Assembly: GCF_027532945.1 (NCBI RefSeq)
Contig: NZ_JAPZTZ010000017.1
Span: 124,001 to 188,000, forward strand
DNA from: Phreatobacter sp.
Lineage (GTDB): Bacteria > Pseudomonadota > Alphaproteobacteria > Rhizobiales > Phreatobacteraceae
Direction: 5' to 3'
Length of the DNA: 64,000 nt
Positions 29,106 to 38,245 of this stretch are shown here, one piece after another. A program made the translations under genes and the position numbers. The notes beneath the pieces were generated by a model. The model saw only the letters and a list, made by a program, of their open reading frames with translations, made no database searches and was not told where the DNA came from. Numbering within the stretch: the first letter of the stretch is position 1; the number at the start of each line of letters is the position of its first letter.

Positions 29106-30095
29106 TCAGGTCACGGCCTGGATGCGCGCGACCAGCTCCTTCATCCTGGCGTCGGTGACGAAGCGGTCGTAGACCGGCTTCATTGCGTCGATGAAGGGCT
29201 GCTTCTCGACGGTGTTGATCTGCGCGCCGCCGGCGCGGACCTTGGCCTCGGAGGCCTTCTCGCGCTCGTCCCAGAGCTCGCGCATCTTGGCGACCGATTC
29301 CTTGGCCGCGGCGCGAACAAGGGTCTGGTCCGCAGCGCTGAGGCGGTCGAAGGACCGCTTCGACATGACGAGGACCTCGGGGCTGAGCGAGTGCTCGGTG
29401 GCCGAGAAGAATTTCGCCACCTCGAAATGGCGGGTCGATTCATAGCTCGGCCAGTTGTTCTCGGCGCCGTCGATGACGCCGGTCTGCAAGCTGGTGAAGA
29501 CCTCGCCGAAGGGCATGGGCGTGGCATTGGCGCCAAGCGCCGACACCAGCGCGACAAACATGTCGGACTGCTGCACGCGGATCTTCATGCCGCGCATGTC
29601 GGCCGGCGTATTGATCGGACGCTTGGAGTTGTAGAACGAGCGCGAGCCCGAATCGTAGAAGGCGAGGCCGACCAGACCATGGGCCGAGAAGTCGTTCAGG
29701 ATGGAATCGCCGATGGCGCCGTCCATCACCTTCCGCATGTGCGCGACCGAGCGGAAAATGAAGGGCAGCGAGGGAATGTTCGTCGACGCGATCAGGTTGT
29801 TGAACGGCGCCATGTTGATGCGGTTCATGTCGATGACGCCGAACCGCGTCTGGTCGATCGTGTCCCTCTCCTGGCCGAGCTGGGCGGAGTGGAAGACGTT
29901 GATCTTGATGCGACCGCTGGTGCGCTGCTCAAGCAGCTGGCCCATGAATTTCACAGCCTCGATGGTCGGATAGCCATCGGGGTGAATGTCGGTGGAACGC
30001 AGGGTCACAGTGGTCTGGGCCGAGGCCTGGCCGATGATGGCGGGGCCGGCCACGAGGGCGCCGGCGGTGGACACGAAGGTGCGACGTGTCAGCAT
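29106..30095 (-). CDS. TRAP transporter substrate-binding protein, DctP type
   Basis: A periplasmic solute receptor of 329 residues. The signal (MLTRRTFVSTAGALVAGP, cleavage near ASAQ) carries a twin-arginine motif, so Tat export is likely. DctP features include LEQRTSGRIKINVFHSAQLGQ, LVGLAFYDSGSR, the conserved Arg region MRGMKIRVQQSDMF, and GVIDGAENNWPSYES. GGGAGG lies 6-10 nt upstream of the ATG. First gene of the likely operon through dctQ, dctM, kduI, kdgF and the kinase. A uronate ligand is inferred from these neighbours. Confidence 0.93.
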   Translation of the reverse strand: MLTRRTFVSTAGALVAGPAIIGQASAQTTVTLRSTDIHPDGYPTIEAVKFMGQLLEQRTSGRIKINVFHSAQLGQERDTIDQTRFGVIDMNRINMAPFNNLIASTNIPSLPFIFRSVAHMRKVMDGAIGDSILNDFSAHGLVGLAFYDSGSRSFYNSKRPINTPADMRGMKIRVQQSDMFVALVSALGANATPMPFGEVFTSLQTGVIDGAENNWPSYESTRHFEVAKFFSATEHSLSPEVLVMSKRSFDRLSAADQTLVRAAAKESVAKMRELWDEREKASEAKVRAGGAQINTVEKQPFIDAMKPVYDRFVTDARMKELVARIQAVT

Positions 30096-30158
30096 GGGGG
30101 ATCCTCCCGGTTACGAACGGGTCCCTTCTGGCGGGGACATATGAGCGGATCGGTTGCC

Positions 30159-30172
30159 CCCACATTTGTGGG
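30159..30172. promoter_or_regulatory. 14-bp palindrome between dctP-type and gntR genes
   Basis: CCCACATTTGTGGG has 6-bp arms around TT. It lies in the divergent region between the TRAP operon and the GntR regulator and is a candidate protein-binding site distinct from the ATAC/GTAT element nearer gntR. Confidence 0.4.
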
Positions 30173-30197
30173 CTTCCCGATCTGCGCGCAGACTAGT

Positions 30198-30209
30198 ATA
30201 CACTTGTAT
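30198..30209. promoter_or_regulatory. Candidate GntR/FCD operator
   Basis: ATACACTTGTAT has ATAC/GTAT arms in an AT-rich spot of the divergent region and overlaps a possible promoter reading toward the TRAP operon (TTGAAC...TACTAG on the minus strand, sub-optimal spacing). UxuR-like FCD regulators bind GTATAC-type palindromes, which this resembles. Assignment is by analogy. Confidence 0.42.
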
Positions 30210-30240
30210 GGAAGTTCAAGCGGGAAAGAGCGGTGACACT

Positions 30241-30933
30241 ATGACCGTGGCCATCCTCCACCAGCCGCCGCCGCGCATCATCGAGAGCGCTGCCGCTCGG
30301 GTCGAGCGCGAGCTGCGCGCCGGGATCATCGACCTGACGATCCGTCCGGGCGAGCGGCTGTCGGAATCGGAGATCGCCGACCGGTTCCAGGTGTCGCGCC
30401 AGCCGGTGCGCGAGGCTTTCATCGCGCTGATGCGACAGGGCCTCGTCGACGTGCAGCCGCAGCGCGGCACCGTGGTGGTGAAACTGTCGGTGCGGCGGAT
30501 GCTTGACGCCCGCTTCATCCGCGAAGCGCTGGAGGTGGCCATCGTCAGGCGTGCCTGCGAGCGCTTCGACAGTCACTACCGGGACCGTGCCTCGGCGCTC
30601 ATCTCAGCGCAGGATGAGGCGGCAAAGGCGGGCGACCACGTGACCTTCCAGCGCCTCGACAGCCTGTTCCACATTGCGCTGGCCGAGGGCGCCGATTGCC
30701 TCGAGGCCTGGAACGCGGTGGAGATGCAGAAGGCCCACATGGATCGCGTCTGCGCGCTGACGCTGCACTCATCGGGATCGATGGGCCCGCTCGTCGTCCA
30801 GCACCAGGCGATCCTCGACGCTGTCGAGGATGGCGATGCGGAGCGCGCGGTGGCGGCGATGAGCCATCACCTCAGCGAGATCCTGCGGGCCGTGGCCGGG
30901 CTCGAGCTGAAATTCACCGAGCTGTTCGAATAG
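30241..30933 (+). CDS. GntR family regulator, FCD (FadR-type) subfamily
   Basis: A 230-residue regulator divergent from the TRAP/kduI operon and its probable controller. The N-terminal winged helix contains RPGERLSESEIADRFQVSRQ and PVREAFIALMRQGLV. The C-terminal FCD domain keeps candidate metal/ligand residues: the Asp and His of RLDSLFHIALAEG, the His of VVQHQAILDAV and the His of MSHHLSEIL. The ATG at 30241 is preferred; the in-frame ATG at 30208 lies on the palindrome proposed as its operator. A keto-deoxy sugar acid is a plausible inducer, inferred from context. Confidence 0.9.
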   Translation: MTVAILHQPPPRIIESAAARVERELRAGIIDLTIRPGERLSESEIADRFQVSRQPVREAFIALMRQGLVDVQPQRGTVVVKLSVRRMLDARFIREALEVAIVRRACERFDSHYRDRASALISAQDEAAKAGDHVTFQRLDSLFHIALAEGADCLEAWNAVEMQKAHMDRVCALTLHSSGSMGPLVVQHQAILDAVEDGDAERAVAAMSHHLSEILRAVAGLELKFTELFE

Positions 30934-30934
30934 G

Positions 30935-31303
30935 TCAGCGGGTCCGTCCATCGCGGGCGGGCGTCGCGGTGGCGCCTGGAGCACCCGAGGGGATCGACGA
31001 GCCCCAGGAGGTACGACCACGCATGGCTGGAGCGGCGCGGCGGCCGAAGATGCGGTGCAGGATGGCGGTGCCGCCGAAGATGACAGCGATGCCGAAGAGC
31101 CAGCCAAGCGCGATGGCCCCGATGCCGAGGCTGTGGGCCGCAGCGGCGATCCAGGCGAAGCTGAAGGGCTCGGGCGTGAAGCCCGGCACCGTGCCGTAGG
31201 ACACCATGCCGGTGCCGATCGTGTCGAAGACCAGATAGGACATCAGCGCCACGAACGACCAGACGGCGGCGCCGGCACAGGCTCCCCACCAGACGAAGCG
31301 CAT
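30935..31303 (-). CDS. Small integral membrane protein of unknown function
   Basis: A 122-residue protein with two clear membrane segments: WGACAGAAVWSFVALMSYLV near the start and IGAIALGWLFGIAVIFGGTAIL in the middle, with an Arg- and Ser/Gly-rich cytoplasmic tail. I know no family for it. The ATG at 31303 has GGGAGG 9 nt upstream; an ATG at 31312 would sit directly against that site. It converges on gntR with only one base between stops and lies 90 nt beyond the end of the penicillin-binding protein gene. Confidence 0.6.
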   Translation of the reverse strand: MRFVWWGACAGAAVWSFVALMSYLVFDTIGTGMVSYGTVPGFTPEPFSFAWIAAAAHSLGIGAIALGWLFGIAVIFGGTAILHRIFGRRAAPAMRGRTSWGSSIPSGAPGATATPARDGRTR

Positions 31304-31393
31304 CGGACCCATCCTCCCATCACCGCACCATCGCGGTTTACCTGGAGGATGTGGGGACGGCCCCCCGCCGTTCAAGTGCGGCGGAATGCGCCG

Positions 31394-33619
31394 TCAGCGG
31401 AACAGGCGGTCGAGGATGCCGTTTCCTGGCTCGGGCCTGAGCACGGCGCTGCGGTCGTCAGCCTCGGCCGGCGGGCGCTGCGGCCGGCGGCCACCGGCAG
31501 GCTCGACGCGCGACATGGTCATGGGCTGGTCGAGGGTCTCGCCGGGGAGGATGCGGCCCGGCGCGTCGTAGGAGCGCCAGTTGCCCGGCAGGTCGACGAT
31601 GGACTGGCCCTTGTGCGCCTCCGCCATAGTCCGGTTCCACACATCCACCGGCAGGCCGCCGCCGGTGAGGCGCCGCGTCGGCGTGCCGTCGTCATTGCCG
31701 AGCCAGACACCGGCGATGAAGCGGCCAGTGTAGCCGACGAACCAGGCGTCGCGGAATTCCTGGCTGGTGCCGGTCTTGCCGGCGACGATCCAGCCCGGCA
31801 GGCGAACCGTCCGCGCCGTGCCCGAGACGGTGGTCTGGTTCATCATGGCGTTCATCATCGCCACTTGCCGTGGCTCCACGACCTGGCCGAGGGTCATGGG
31901 GCGGCGCTCGAAGAGCACGCGGCCACTGCTCGTCCGGATCTTGGTGATGACGTGCGGCACGACGCCAACGCCGCCATTGGCGAAGGGCGCATAGGCGCCG
32001 ACAAGTTCCAGCACGTTCACTTCCGACGTGCCGAGGGCGATGGAGGGGTTGGCGGCGAGCGCCGAGCCGATGCCGAGGCGCTGGGCCGTGCGCACGACCG
32101 TGCGGGGCCCGACCTCCTGGCCGAGGCGCACGGCGACGGTGTTCAGCGAGGAGGCGAGCGCGGTTGTGAGGTTCACCTCGCCGCGATAGTCGCGGGTATA
32201 GTTCTCGGGGCGCCAGCCCGCGATGGAGACGGGCGAGTCGGAGCGGGCACTGTCTGGCGTCAGGCCGTTTTCGAGGGCTGCGAGATAGACGAAGGGCTTG
32301 AAGGCGGAGCCGGGCTGGCGCCGCGCCGCGACGGCGCGGTTGAACTGACTCTGGGCATAGTCGCGGCCGCCGACGAGGGCACGCACCGCACCGTCGCGGT
32401 CGAGCACAACGACGGCGCCCTGCGCGACGTTGAAGCGCTGGCCGCCGCGGGTGAGGGCGTCAACGAGAGCTGCCTCGGCCGCCTGCTGGACAGGCCCCAA
32501 AACCGTCGTCTCGACCATCAGGTCGGTCTCGACCTTGCCGACATAGTCGTCGATCAGATCCATGACCCAGTCGGCGACATAGTTGATCGAGCCGCCGGGG
32601 ATGGTGCGGCTGGCCTGGGCCGGATTGGAGCGGGCAAGGCGTGCCTGATCCTCGGTGATGTAACCCTGGTCCGCCATGGCTGCGAGCACCAGCTGGGCGC
32701 GCGCCTGGGCCGCTTCCGGGTTGCGTGTCGGAGCAAGCCGCGACGGCGCCTTGACGAGGCCGGCGATGACAGCTGCCTCTTGCACGGTGAGGGCAGTGGC
32801 GGGCTTGTCGTAGTAGCGGCGGGCAGCGGCCTCGATGCCATAGGCGCCGGCGCCGAAATAGACGCGGTTGAGGTAGAGCTCGAGGATCTGGTCCTTGGAG
32901 TAGTTGTGCTCCAGCCAGAGGGCGAGCAGCGCCTCCTGCACCTTGCGGCCCGGCGTACGGTCGGGATTGAGGAACAGGTTCTTGGCGAGCTGCTGGGAGA
33001 GCGTCGAGCCGCCCTGGCTGACGCCGCGGTTCGTCAGGTTGGTGACCATGGCGCGGCCGAAGCCGATCACGTCGATGCCGAAATGCGAGTAGAAGCGCCG
33101 GTCCTCGATGGCGATGAGCGCCTGGGATACGTGTTTCGGCAGGCTCTTCAGCTGGATGGCCGCGCCGCCCATATCGCCGCGGTTGGCGAGTTCGGTGCCG
33201 TCGGCGGCAAGGATGGCAATGTTCGGCGGCCGGGGCGGGACCTCCAACGTATGGGTCGGCGGCAGGTGCGCGGCATACCAGGCGACGATGCCGGCAACGC
33301 CGATGAGGCCCCAGATGCAGAGGGTCATGCCCCAGATGACGAGCGTGCCGAAGAGCCCGCGGCGTCGGGCGCGGCGGGGCTTGTCGTCCCGGTCGCGGCG
33401 GCTGCCGCCGGAGCGGTGGCGAGCGGAGCGCGGGGCCTCGTCTTCCTCGTCCTCGTCGCGGCGGCGGGAGCGCGCGGGTTTGGCCGGTTTCGGGGCGGTG
33501 GCGGCTTCGGCATAGCGCTGCCAAGGGCGATCGTCCGGCGAGGCGCGCAGGTCCATGCCGCCGCGCGCCGTGCCGAAGCTCGGTTCGATCCGGTCACCCT
33601 GTCGGCCGCGCCGCGCCAT
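31394..33619 (-). CDS. Class A penicillin-binding protein (PBP1A family, transglycosylase/transpeptidase)
   Basis: A bifunctional peptidoglycan synthase of 741 residues. A long cytoplasmic region (about residues 1-90) rich in Arg, Asp and Glu precedes a single membrane span (LVIWGMTLCIWGLIGVAGIV). The GT51 glycosyltransferase shows IEDRRFYSHFGID with the catalytic Glu, and GGSTLSQQLAKNL. The transpeptidase has the active serine in QPGSAFKPF, SLN in LASSLNTVA and KTG in VAGKTGTSQ. All catalytic motifs are intact. It lies downstream of glnD on the same strand (125-nt gap). Confidence 0.94.
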   Translation of the reverse strand: MARRGRQGDRIEPSFGTARGGMDLRASPDDRPWQRYAEAATAPKPAKPARSRRRDEDEEDEAPRSARHRSGGSRRDRDDKPRRARRRGLFGTLVIWGMTLCIWGLIGVAGIVAWYAAHLPPTHTLEVPPRPPNIAILAADGTELANRGDMGGAAIQLKSLPKHVSQALIAIEDRRFYSHFGIDVIGFGRAMVTNLTNRGVSQGGSTLSQQLAKNLFLNPDRTPGRKVQEALLALWLEHNYSKDQILELYLNRVYFGAGAYGIEAAARRYYDKPATALTVQEAAVIAGLVKAPSRLAPTRNPEAAQARAQLVLAAMADQGYITEDQARLARSNPAQASRTIPGGSINYVADWVMDLIDDYVGKVETDLMVETTVLGPVQQAAEAALVDALTRGGQRFNVAQGAVVVLDRDGAVRALVGGRDYAQSQFNRAVAARRQPGSAFKPFVYLAALENGLTPDSARSDSPVSIAGWRPENYTRDYRGEVNLTTALASSLNTVAVRLGQEVGPRTVVRTAQRLGIGSALAANPSIALGTSEVNVLELVGAYAPFANGGVGVVPHVITKIRTSSGRVLFERRPMTLGQVVEPRQVAMMNAMMNQTTVSGTARTVRLPGWIVAGKTGTSQEFRDAWFVGYTGRFIAGVWLGNDDGTPTRRLTGGGLPVDVWNRTMAEAHKGQSIVDLPGNWRSYDAPGRILPGETLDQPMTMSRVEPAGGRRPQRPPAEADDRSAVLRPEPGNGILDRLFR

Positions 33620-33744
33620 GCCCCGTTGTCACCCCCATCGCGTCCTGATGACGCTCTTCACCGGTAAAGCGGGCGCGATGAAGGGGGGGTTAAGGCAATT
33701 TTGCGGAGCGCCTTCATCGTCCGGCAGGGTTAACGCGGAAGCCG

Positions 33745-36567
33745 TCAGCGACCGCCGTCATCCTCCAGCACGGAGGTGAGCACCTTGCGGATCGCCGCCT
33801 GGCGCTGGGCCGACTGGATCTTCGCGCCCATGAGGTCGGTGACGTAGAACACGTCCACCGCCCGCTCGCCGAAGGTCGCCACATAGGCGGAGGCGATGTT
33901 GAGGCTGTGGCGGGAGAGCGCCGAGGTGAGGTCGTGGAGAAGGCCCGGCCGGTCGAGGCCGGAGACCTCGATCACCGTGTAGCGGGTCGACCAGGTGTTG
34001 TTGATGGCGACATCCGGGTTGATGCGGAAGGTCCTGGAGCGATTGCGCGCCGGCGATTTCTTGGCCACCGCCGCCACGGCCTCGCCGACCTTGAGCTCAC
34101 CGCGCAGCGCCTTCTCGATGGCCTCGGCGATGCGCCGGGCGCGGCGTTCCTCGTCCTCGTCGCGGTCGAAGCCGCGGGTGATGGAGATGGTATCGAGGGC
34201 CAGCCCGTCGGTGGTCGTGTAGATCTGCGCGCCAACGATATTGGCGCCGGTGGCCGCGCAGGCGCCGGCGATGATCGACAGAAGGCGCGGGTGGTCGGGC
34301 GCGAGCACGGTCAGGTGCGTCACGCCCTGGCCCGCCAGCAGGTCGACGCGGCTCGCCAGCGACTTGCCCTCGGCCTCGGCGGCCATGAGGAAGCGGGCAT
34401 GCTCGATCTTGGTGGAAAGGTCCACCTTGAGCCAGTAGGCGGCATAGTGGCGGCCGATATAGGTCTCCAGCGCATCGCCAGAGAGAGCCGGCAGCCGCTC
34501 CGGGACTGCCTTGCGGAACTCCATCTGGGCGAGTTCGACGCGGCGGGAGCGGTTCACCTCGGAGAAGCCGCCGGTCACGACCGGCTCGGTCTCATAGTAG
34601 AGTGTCTTGAGAAGCTGGCTCTTCCAGCCGTTCCAGACGCCCGGCCCCACCGCCATGATGTCGGCGGTGGTGAGGATGAGCAGAAGCTTCATCCGCTCCA
34701 GCGACTGCACCACATTGGCGAAGGTTTCGATGGTCTTGCGCTCGGCGAGGTCGCGCGACTGGGCGATCGTCGACATGACGAGGTGCTGCTCGACGAGCCA
34801 GGCCACCGTCTCGGTCTCCAGCGCGGTGAGGCCGAAGCGCGGGCAGAGCTTGCGGGCGATCTTGGCGCCGGCGGTCGAATGGTCCTCCGGCTTGCCCTTG
34901 GCGATGTCGTGGAGGAACAGCGCGACATAGAGCAGGTCGCGGTTGCGCGGCTGGATCGACTTGACGATGTCGGCGGCAAGTCCGTCCTCCGGCTTGCCGT
35001 CACGCTCGATGCGGTGGAGCACGCCGATGCAGCGCAGCAGATGCTCGTCCACCGTGTAGTGGTGGTACATGTTGAACTGCATCATCGCCACGACCCGGCC
35101 GAAATCCGGCACGAAGCGGCCGAGCAGGCCCGCCTCGTTCATGCGGCGCAGCACCACTTCCGGCGTGTTGGCGGAGGTGAGGATGGACAGGAAGAGTTGG
35201 TTCGCCGCGGGGTCGTGGCGCAGCTTGTCGTCGACGAGCTTCAGCGATTTGGTGAGCAGGCGGATCGCATCGGGATGGAAGGCGAGATTGTAGCGGTCCG
35301 CCAGCCAGAACATGCGGATGAGATTGACCGGATCGCGCGCAAAGGCGCCCTCGTCGGCGACGGTGATCCGGTCGTGGTCGATCTGGAAATCGGCGCTTTC
35401 CTTGAAGCCGCGGCGCGATTTCGGCCGGAGCCTCGCGATGAAGCGGTCGAGCACCGGCGCGGGCTTCTCGTGGCGCTCCTCCAGCTCGGCGCAGAGGATG
35501 GCGGTGAGGTCGCCGACATCCTTCGCGATGAGGAAGTAGTGCTTCATGAGGCGCTCGACGTCGACGAGGCCGTTGTGGTCGCGATAGCCGAGGCGGGGGG
35601 CGAGCTCACGCTGGAGGTCGAAGGAGAGGCGCTCTTCCGACCGGCCGGTGAGGAAGTGCAGGTGGCAGCGGACCGTCCACAGGAAGGTCTCGCAGCGCCG
35701 AAACATCTGCGCCTCGCGGCGGGTGAAGACACCCTTGCGGGCCAGTTCCTCGTCGGTCTTCACCCGGTAGGCATAGCGGGCGATCCAGAAGAGGGTGTGG
35801 AGGTCGCGCAGGCCGCCCTTGCCGTCCTTGACGTTGGGTTCGACGAGATATCGGGACTGGCCGGTCTTGCGATGCCGCTCGTCGCGCTCGGCGAGCTTGG
35901 CGGCGACGAAGTCCGGCACGGTGTCCTTGACCACTTCGGCATCGAAGCGGCGCTCCAGCTCGCCGAAGAGCCTCTCGTCACCGAGGATGTAGCGTGCCTC
36001 GAGCAGGGCAGTGCGGATGGTGAAGTCGGCGCGGGCCTGGCGGATGCATTCGTCCACCGAGCGGGTGGCGTGGCCGACCTTCAGGCCCATGTCCCAGAGG
36101 CAGTAGAGCATGGCCTCGGCGACGCTCTCGCCCCAGGCGGTCTGCTTGTAGGGCAGCAGGAACAGGAGGTCGATGTCGGAGCCGGGGGCCAGCATGCCGC
36201 GGCCATAGCCGCCGGTGGCGACGATGGTCATGCGTTCGCCGGAGGAGGGGTTCTCCGAGGGGTAGAGCTGGGCGGTAATCCAGCCATAGAGCGTGCGGAT
36301 GATGTTGTCCTGGAACAGCGACAGCGCCTCGGCACAGGTGCGGCCGTCGATGCTGGCGAGGAGCCGCTCCTCGGCGACCTTGCGCGCTTCGATGAGGCGC
36401 TTCTTGAGCAGCTGGACGACCTCCGCCCGGGCCTCGCGGGTGCGCCCGGCCTCGACCCTCACGCCAGCGACGTCGGCGGCGAGCAGGGCCGGATCAAGCA
36501 GCGGGCCGCGCGGCGCTGCGCTGCGCGACGGGCGGAGGGTGATGGGCGAATCCATGGGCGTCTTCAC
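33745..36567 (-). CDS. glnD: Bifunctional uridylyltransferase/uridylyl-removing enzyme (PII regulator)
   Basis: Senses glutamine and adds or removes UMP on PII proteins, setting nitrogen control through NtrB/NtrC. The 940-residue protein has the expected order: nucleotidyltransferase (GGYGRGMLAPGSDIDLLFLLP, about residue 115), linker, HD domain (HHYTVDEHLLR and LFLHDIAKGKPEDHS, residues 490-560) and two C-terminal ACT domains (HLTVLAPDHPRLLSIIAG and VSGLDRPGLLHDLTSAL). The start is GTG at 36567; an ATG four codons later is equally possible. It follows the urea transporter and GGT-like genes on one strand, a nitrogen-themed run. Confidence 0.96.
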   Translation of the reverse strand: MKTPMDSPITLRPSRSAAPRGPLLDPALLAADVAGVRVEAGRTREARAEVVQLLKKRLIEARKVAEERLLASIDGRTCAEALSLFQDNIIRTLYGWITAQLYPSENPSSGERMTIVATGGYGRGMLAPGSDIDLLFLLPYKQTAWGESVAEAMLYCLWDMGLKVGHATRSVDECIRQARADFTIRTALLEARYILGDERLFGELERRFDAEVVKDTVPDFVAAKLAERDERHRKTGQSRYLVEPNVKDGKGGLRDLHTLFWIARYAYRVKTDEELARKGVFTRREAQMFRRCETFLWTVRCHLHFLTGRSEERLSFDLQRELAPRLGYRDHNGLVDVERLMKHYFLIAKDVGDLTAILCAELEERHEKPAPVLDRFIARLRPKSRRGFKESADFQIDHDRITVADEGAFARDPVNLIRMFWLADRYNLAFHPDAIRLLTKSLKLVDDKLRHDPAANQLFLSILTSANTPEVVLRRMNEAGLLGRFVPDFGRVVAMMQFNMYHHYTVDEHLLRCIGVLHRIERDGKPEDGLAADIVKSIQPRNRDLLYVALFLHDIAKGKPEDHSTAGAKIARKLCPRFGLTALETETVAWLVEQHLVMSTIAQSRDLAERKTIETFANVVQSLERMKLLLILTTADIMAVGPGVWNGWKSQLLKTLYYETEPVVTGGFSEVNRSRRVELAQMEFRKAVPERLPALSGDALETYIGRHYAAYWLKVDLSTKIEHARFLMAAEAEGKSLASRVDLLAGQGVTHLTVLAPDHPRLLSIIAGACAATGANIVGAQIYTTTDGLALDTISITRGFDRDEDEERRARRIAEAIEKALRGELKVGEAVAAVAKKSPARNRSRTFRINPDVAINNTWSTRYTVIEVSGLDRPGLLHDLTSALSRHSLNIASAYVATFGERAVDVFYVTDLMGAKIQSAQRQAAIRKVLTSVLEDDGGR

Positions 36568-36643
36568 GTCTCAACAGTCGGCGGACCATACGCGCATCAC
36601 GGAGGCGATGCGAGCGAGCCGGCTTCAGACCTGACCGGCGCCG

Positions 36644-38245
36644 CTAAAGGCCTGCGGCGCCGCCGTCGGCACGGGGATCGTGGGCGCCCGACAGCGACAT
36701 GTCGGTGTGCAGCGTCACGCCGCCAGCATGGCCCATCGTGTCGGAATAGGGCTCGTCCACAAGGGCTGTCTGGTGGCCGATCCTGTCGAGGCCGGCAACG
36801 ATGGCGTCGTCGAAACGCGGCTCGAAGCGCAGGCTGGTGACGGAGGAGCCCCAGGTGCGGCCGAGCAGCCAGCGCGGCGCATCGAGGGCCGCCTCCAGCG
36901 GCTGGCCATGACGCACATGGCGCTCGAAGATCTGCGCCTGGGTCTGTGGCTGGCCCTCGCCGCCCATCGTGCCATAGGCGAAGACGCGGCCGTCGGTCAG
37001 CTGGGCCATGGCGGGGTTCAGCGTGTGGAAGGGCCGGCGGCCCGGCTCCAGCGGATTGAGCGCGCGCGGATCGAGGACGAAGCTCGCGCCGCGGTTCTGC
37101 ATGAGGACGCCGGTCGACTTCGACACGCAGCCGGAGCCGAATTCCCAGTAGATCGACTGGATGTAGGAGACGACGCGGCCTTCCGAATCCGCCACGCCCA
37201 TCCAGATCGTGTCCCCGGGGGCCGGCTTGTAAGGCCAGGGCAGGGCGCGTCCCATGTCGACCTTGCCGGCCTCGGCTTTCAGCGCTTCCGGCCTCAGGTA
37301 GGCCAGCGGGTCACCATCCAGGCGGTCATAGTCGGTGACGAAGCGGTCGCGCACCAGGAAGGCGCGCTTCGTCGCCTCGACGATGCGGTGGATGAAGCCG
37401 AGCGTGTCCGGGGTCACCGACCCGTGCATGGACTCCAGCTGGTCGACAATGCCGAGGATCATCAGCGAGGCGAGGCCTTGCGTCGGCGGCGGCATGTTGT
37501 GGAGCGTGCCGAGCGAATGGGCGAGACTCAGCGGGGCGCGCTCGACGGCGTAATAGGCCTGCAGGTCGGCCCGGGTGACGGGCGAGCCGATGGCTTCGAG
37601 ATCGCTGGCAAACTCCCGGGCAATGTCGCCGCGATAGGCGTCCTGGAAGCCGGAACGGGCGAGATGGTCGAGCGTGTCGGCGAGCGCCGTCTGCTTCAGC
37701 ACCGTGCCCTCGGCCGGCGGCTTGCCGTTGACCAGGAAGGTCTCGGCGAAGCCCGGGCAGTCCTTCAGCTCGTAGAGCTTGTCGACGGTCAGGCGGGCCT
37801 GGGAACGGCTGACCTTGTAGCCCTCCCGGGCGGCGCGGATGGCCGGCTCCATCATGACGGTGCGCGGCAGCTTGCCGCCGGAGGCCTTGGCCATGGCGTT
37901 GGCGAGGCGCCATCCACCGATGGCGCCGGGCACGGTGAGGGCAGCAAGCGGACCACGCGTCGGGATCTCGTCATGGCCCTTGTCGAGATAGCTGCGCAGG
38001 GTGGCGCGCTCGCCGGCAAAGCCGCAGGCCTCGATGCCGTGGACGCGGCGGCTCGGCTGGTGGATGAGCCAGAAGCCGTCGCCACCCACATGGGTCATGT
38101 GCGGATAGACCGCCGCGATGGTGGCGGCGGCCGCGATCATCGCCTCGATGGCGTTGCCGCCCTCGCTCAGGATCTGCCGGCCGGCCTCGGCCGCAGCGGC
38201 GTGGGGAGCGGCGACGACGCCGCGCGTGAAGGGGCCTTCAGACAT
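36644..38245 (-). CDS. Gamma-glutamyltransferase family protein
   Basis: An Ntn-hydrolase-fold precursor of 533 residues. The family N-terminal segments GGNAIEAMIAAAATIAAVYPHMTHVGGDGFW and PGAIGGWRLANAMAK are clear. Autocleavage should occur before the Thr in APGDTIWMGVADSEG, which replaces the usual TTH context and is shared by many GGT-like acylases. Later segments (NPAMAQLTDGRVFAYGTMGGEGQPQ) match. There is no obvious signal peptide, unlike periplasmic GGT. It sits between urtE and glnD; the substrate may be an amide or gamma-glutamyl compound, but the family is broad. Confidence 0.88.
   Translation of the reverse strand: MSEGPFTRGVVAAPHAAAAEAGRQILSEGGNAIEAMIAAAATIAAVYPHMTHVGGDGFWLIHQPSRRVHGIEACGFAGERATLRSYLDKGHDEIPTRGPLAALTVPGAIGGWRLANAMAKASGGKLPRTVMMEPAIRAAREGYKVSRSQARLTVDKLYELKDCPGFAETFLVNGKPPAEGTVLKQTALADTLDHLARSGFQDAYRGDIAREFASDLEAIGSPVTRADLQAYYAVERAPLSLAHSLGTLHNMPPPTQGLASLMILGIVDQLESMHGSVTPDTLGFIHRIVEATKRAFLVRDRFVTDYDRLDGDPLAYLRPEALKAEAGKVDMGRALPWPYKPAPGDTIWMGVADSEGRVVSYIQSIYWEFGSGCVSKSTGVLMQNRGASFVLDPRALNPLEPGRRPFHTLNPAMAQLTDGRVFAYGTMGGEGQPQTQAQIFERHVRHGQPLEAALDAPRWLLGRTWGSSVTSLRFEPRFDDAIVAGLDRIGHQTALVDEPYSDTMGHAGGVTLHTDMSLSGAHDPRADGGAAGL

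Noticed and set aside
27188-29158. 656-codon Asp/Glu/His/Gln-rich frame antisense to the TRAP genes
   Set aside because: The low-complexity hydrophilic composition mirrors hydrophobic codons of the real permease genes. There is no independent start signal.
33907-36840. Very long open frame on the plus strand antisense to glnD
   Set aside because: Composition is Gly/Ala/Asp/His-rich with no motif, and the opposite strand encodes a complete, well-conserved GlnD. It is a codon-bias shadow of high-GC coding DNA.
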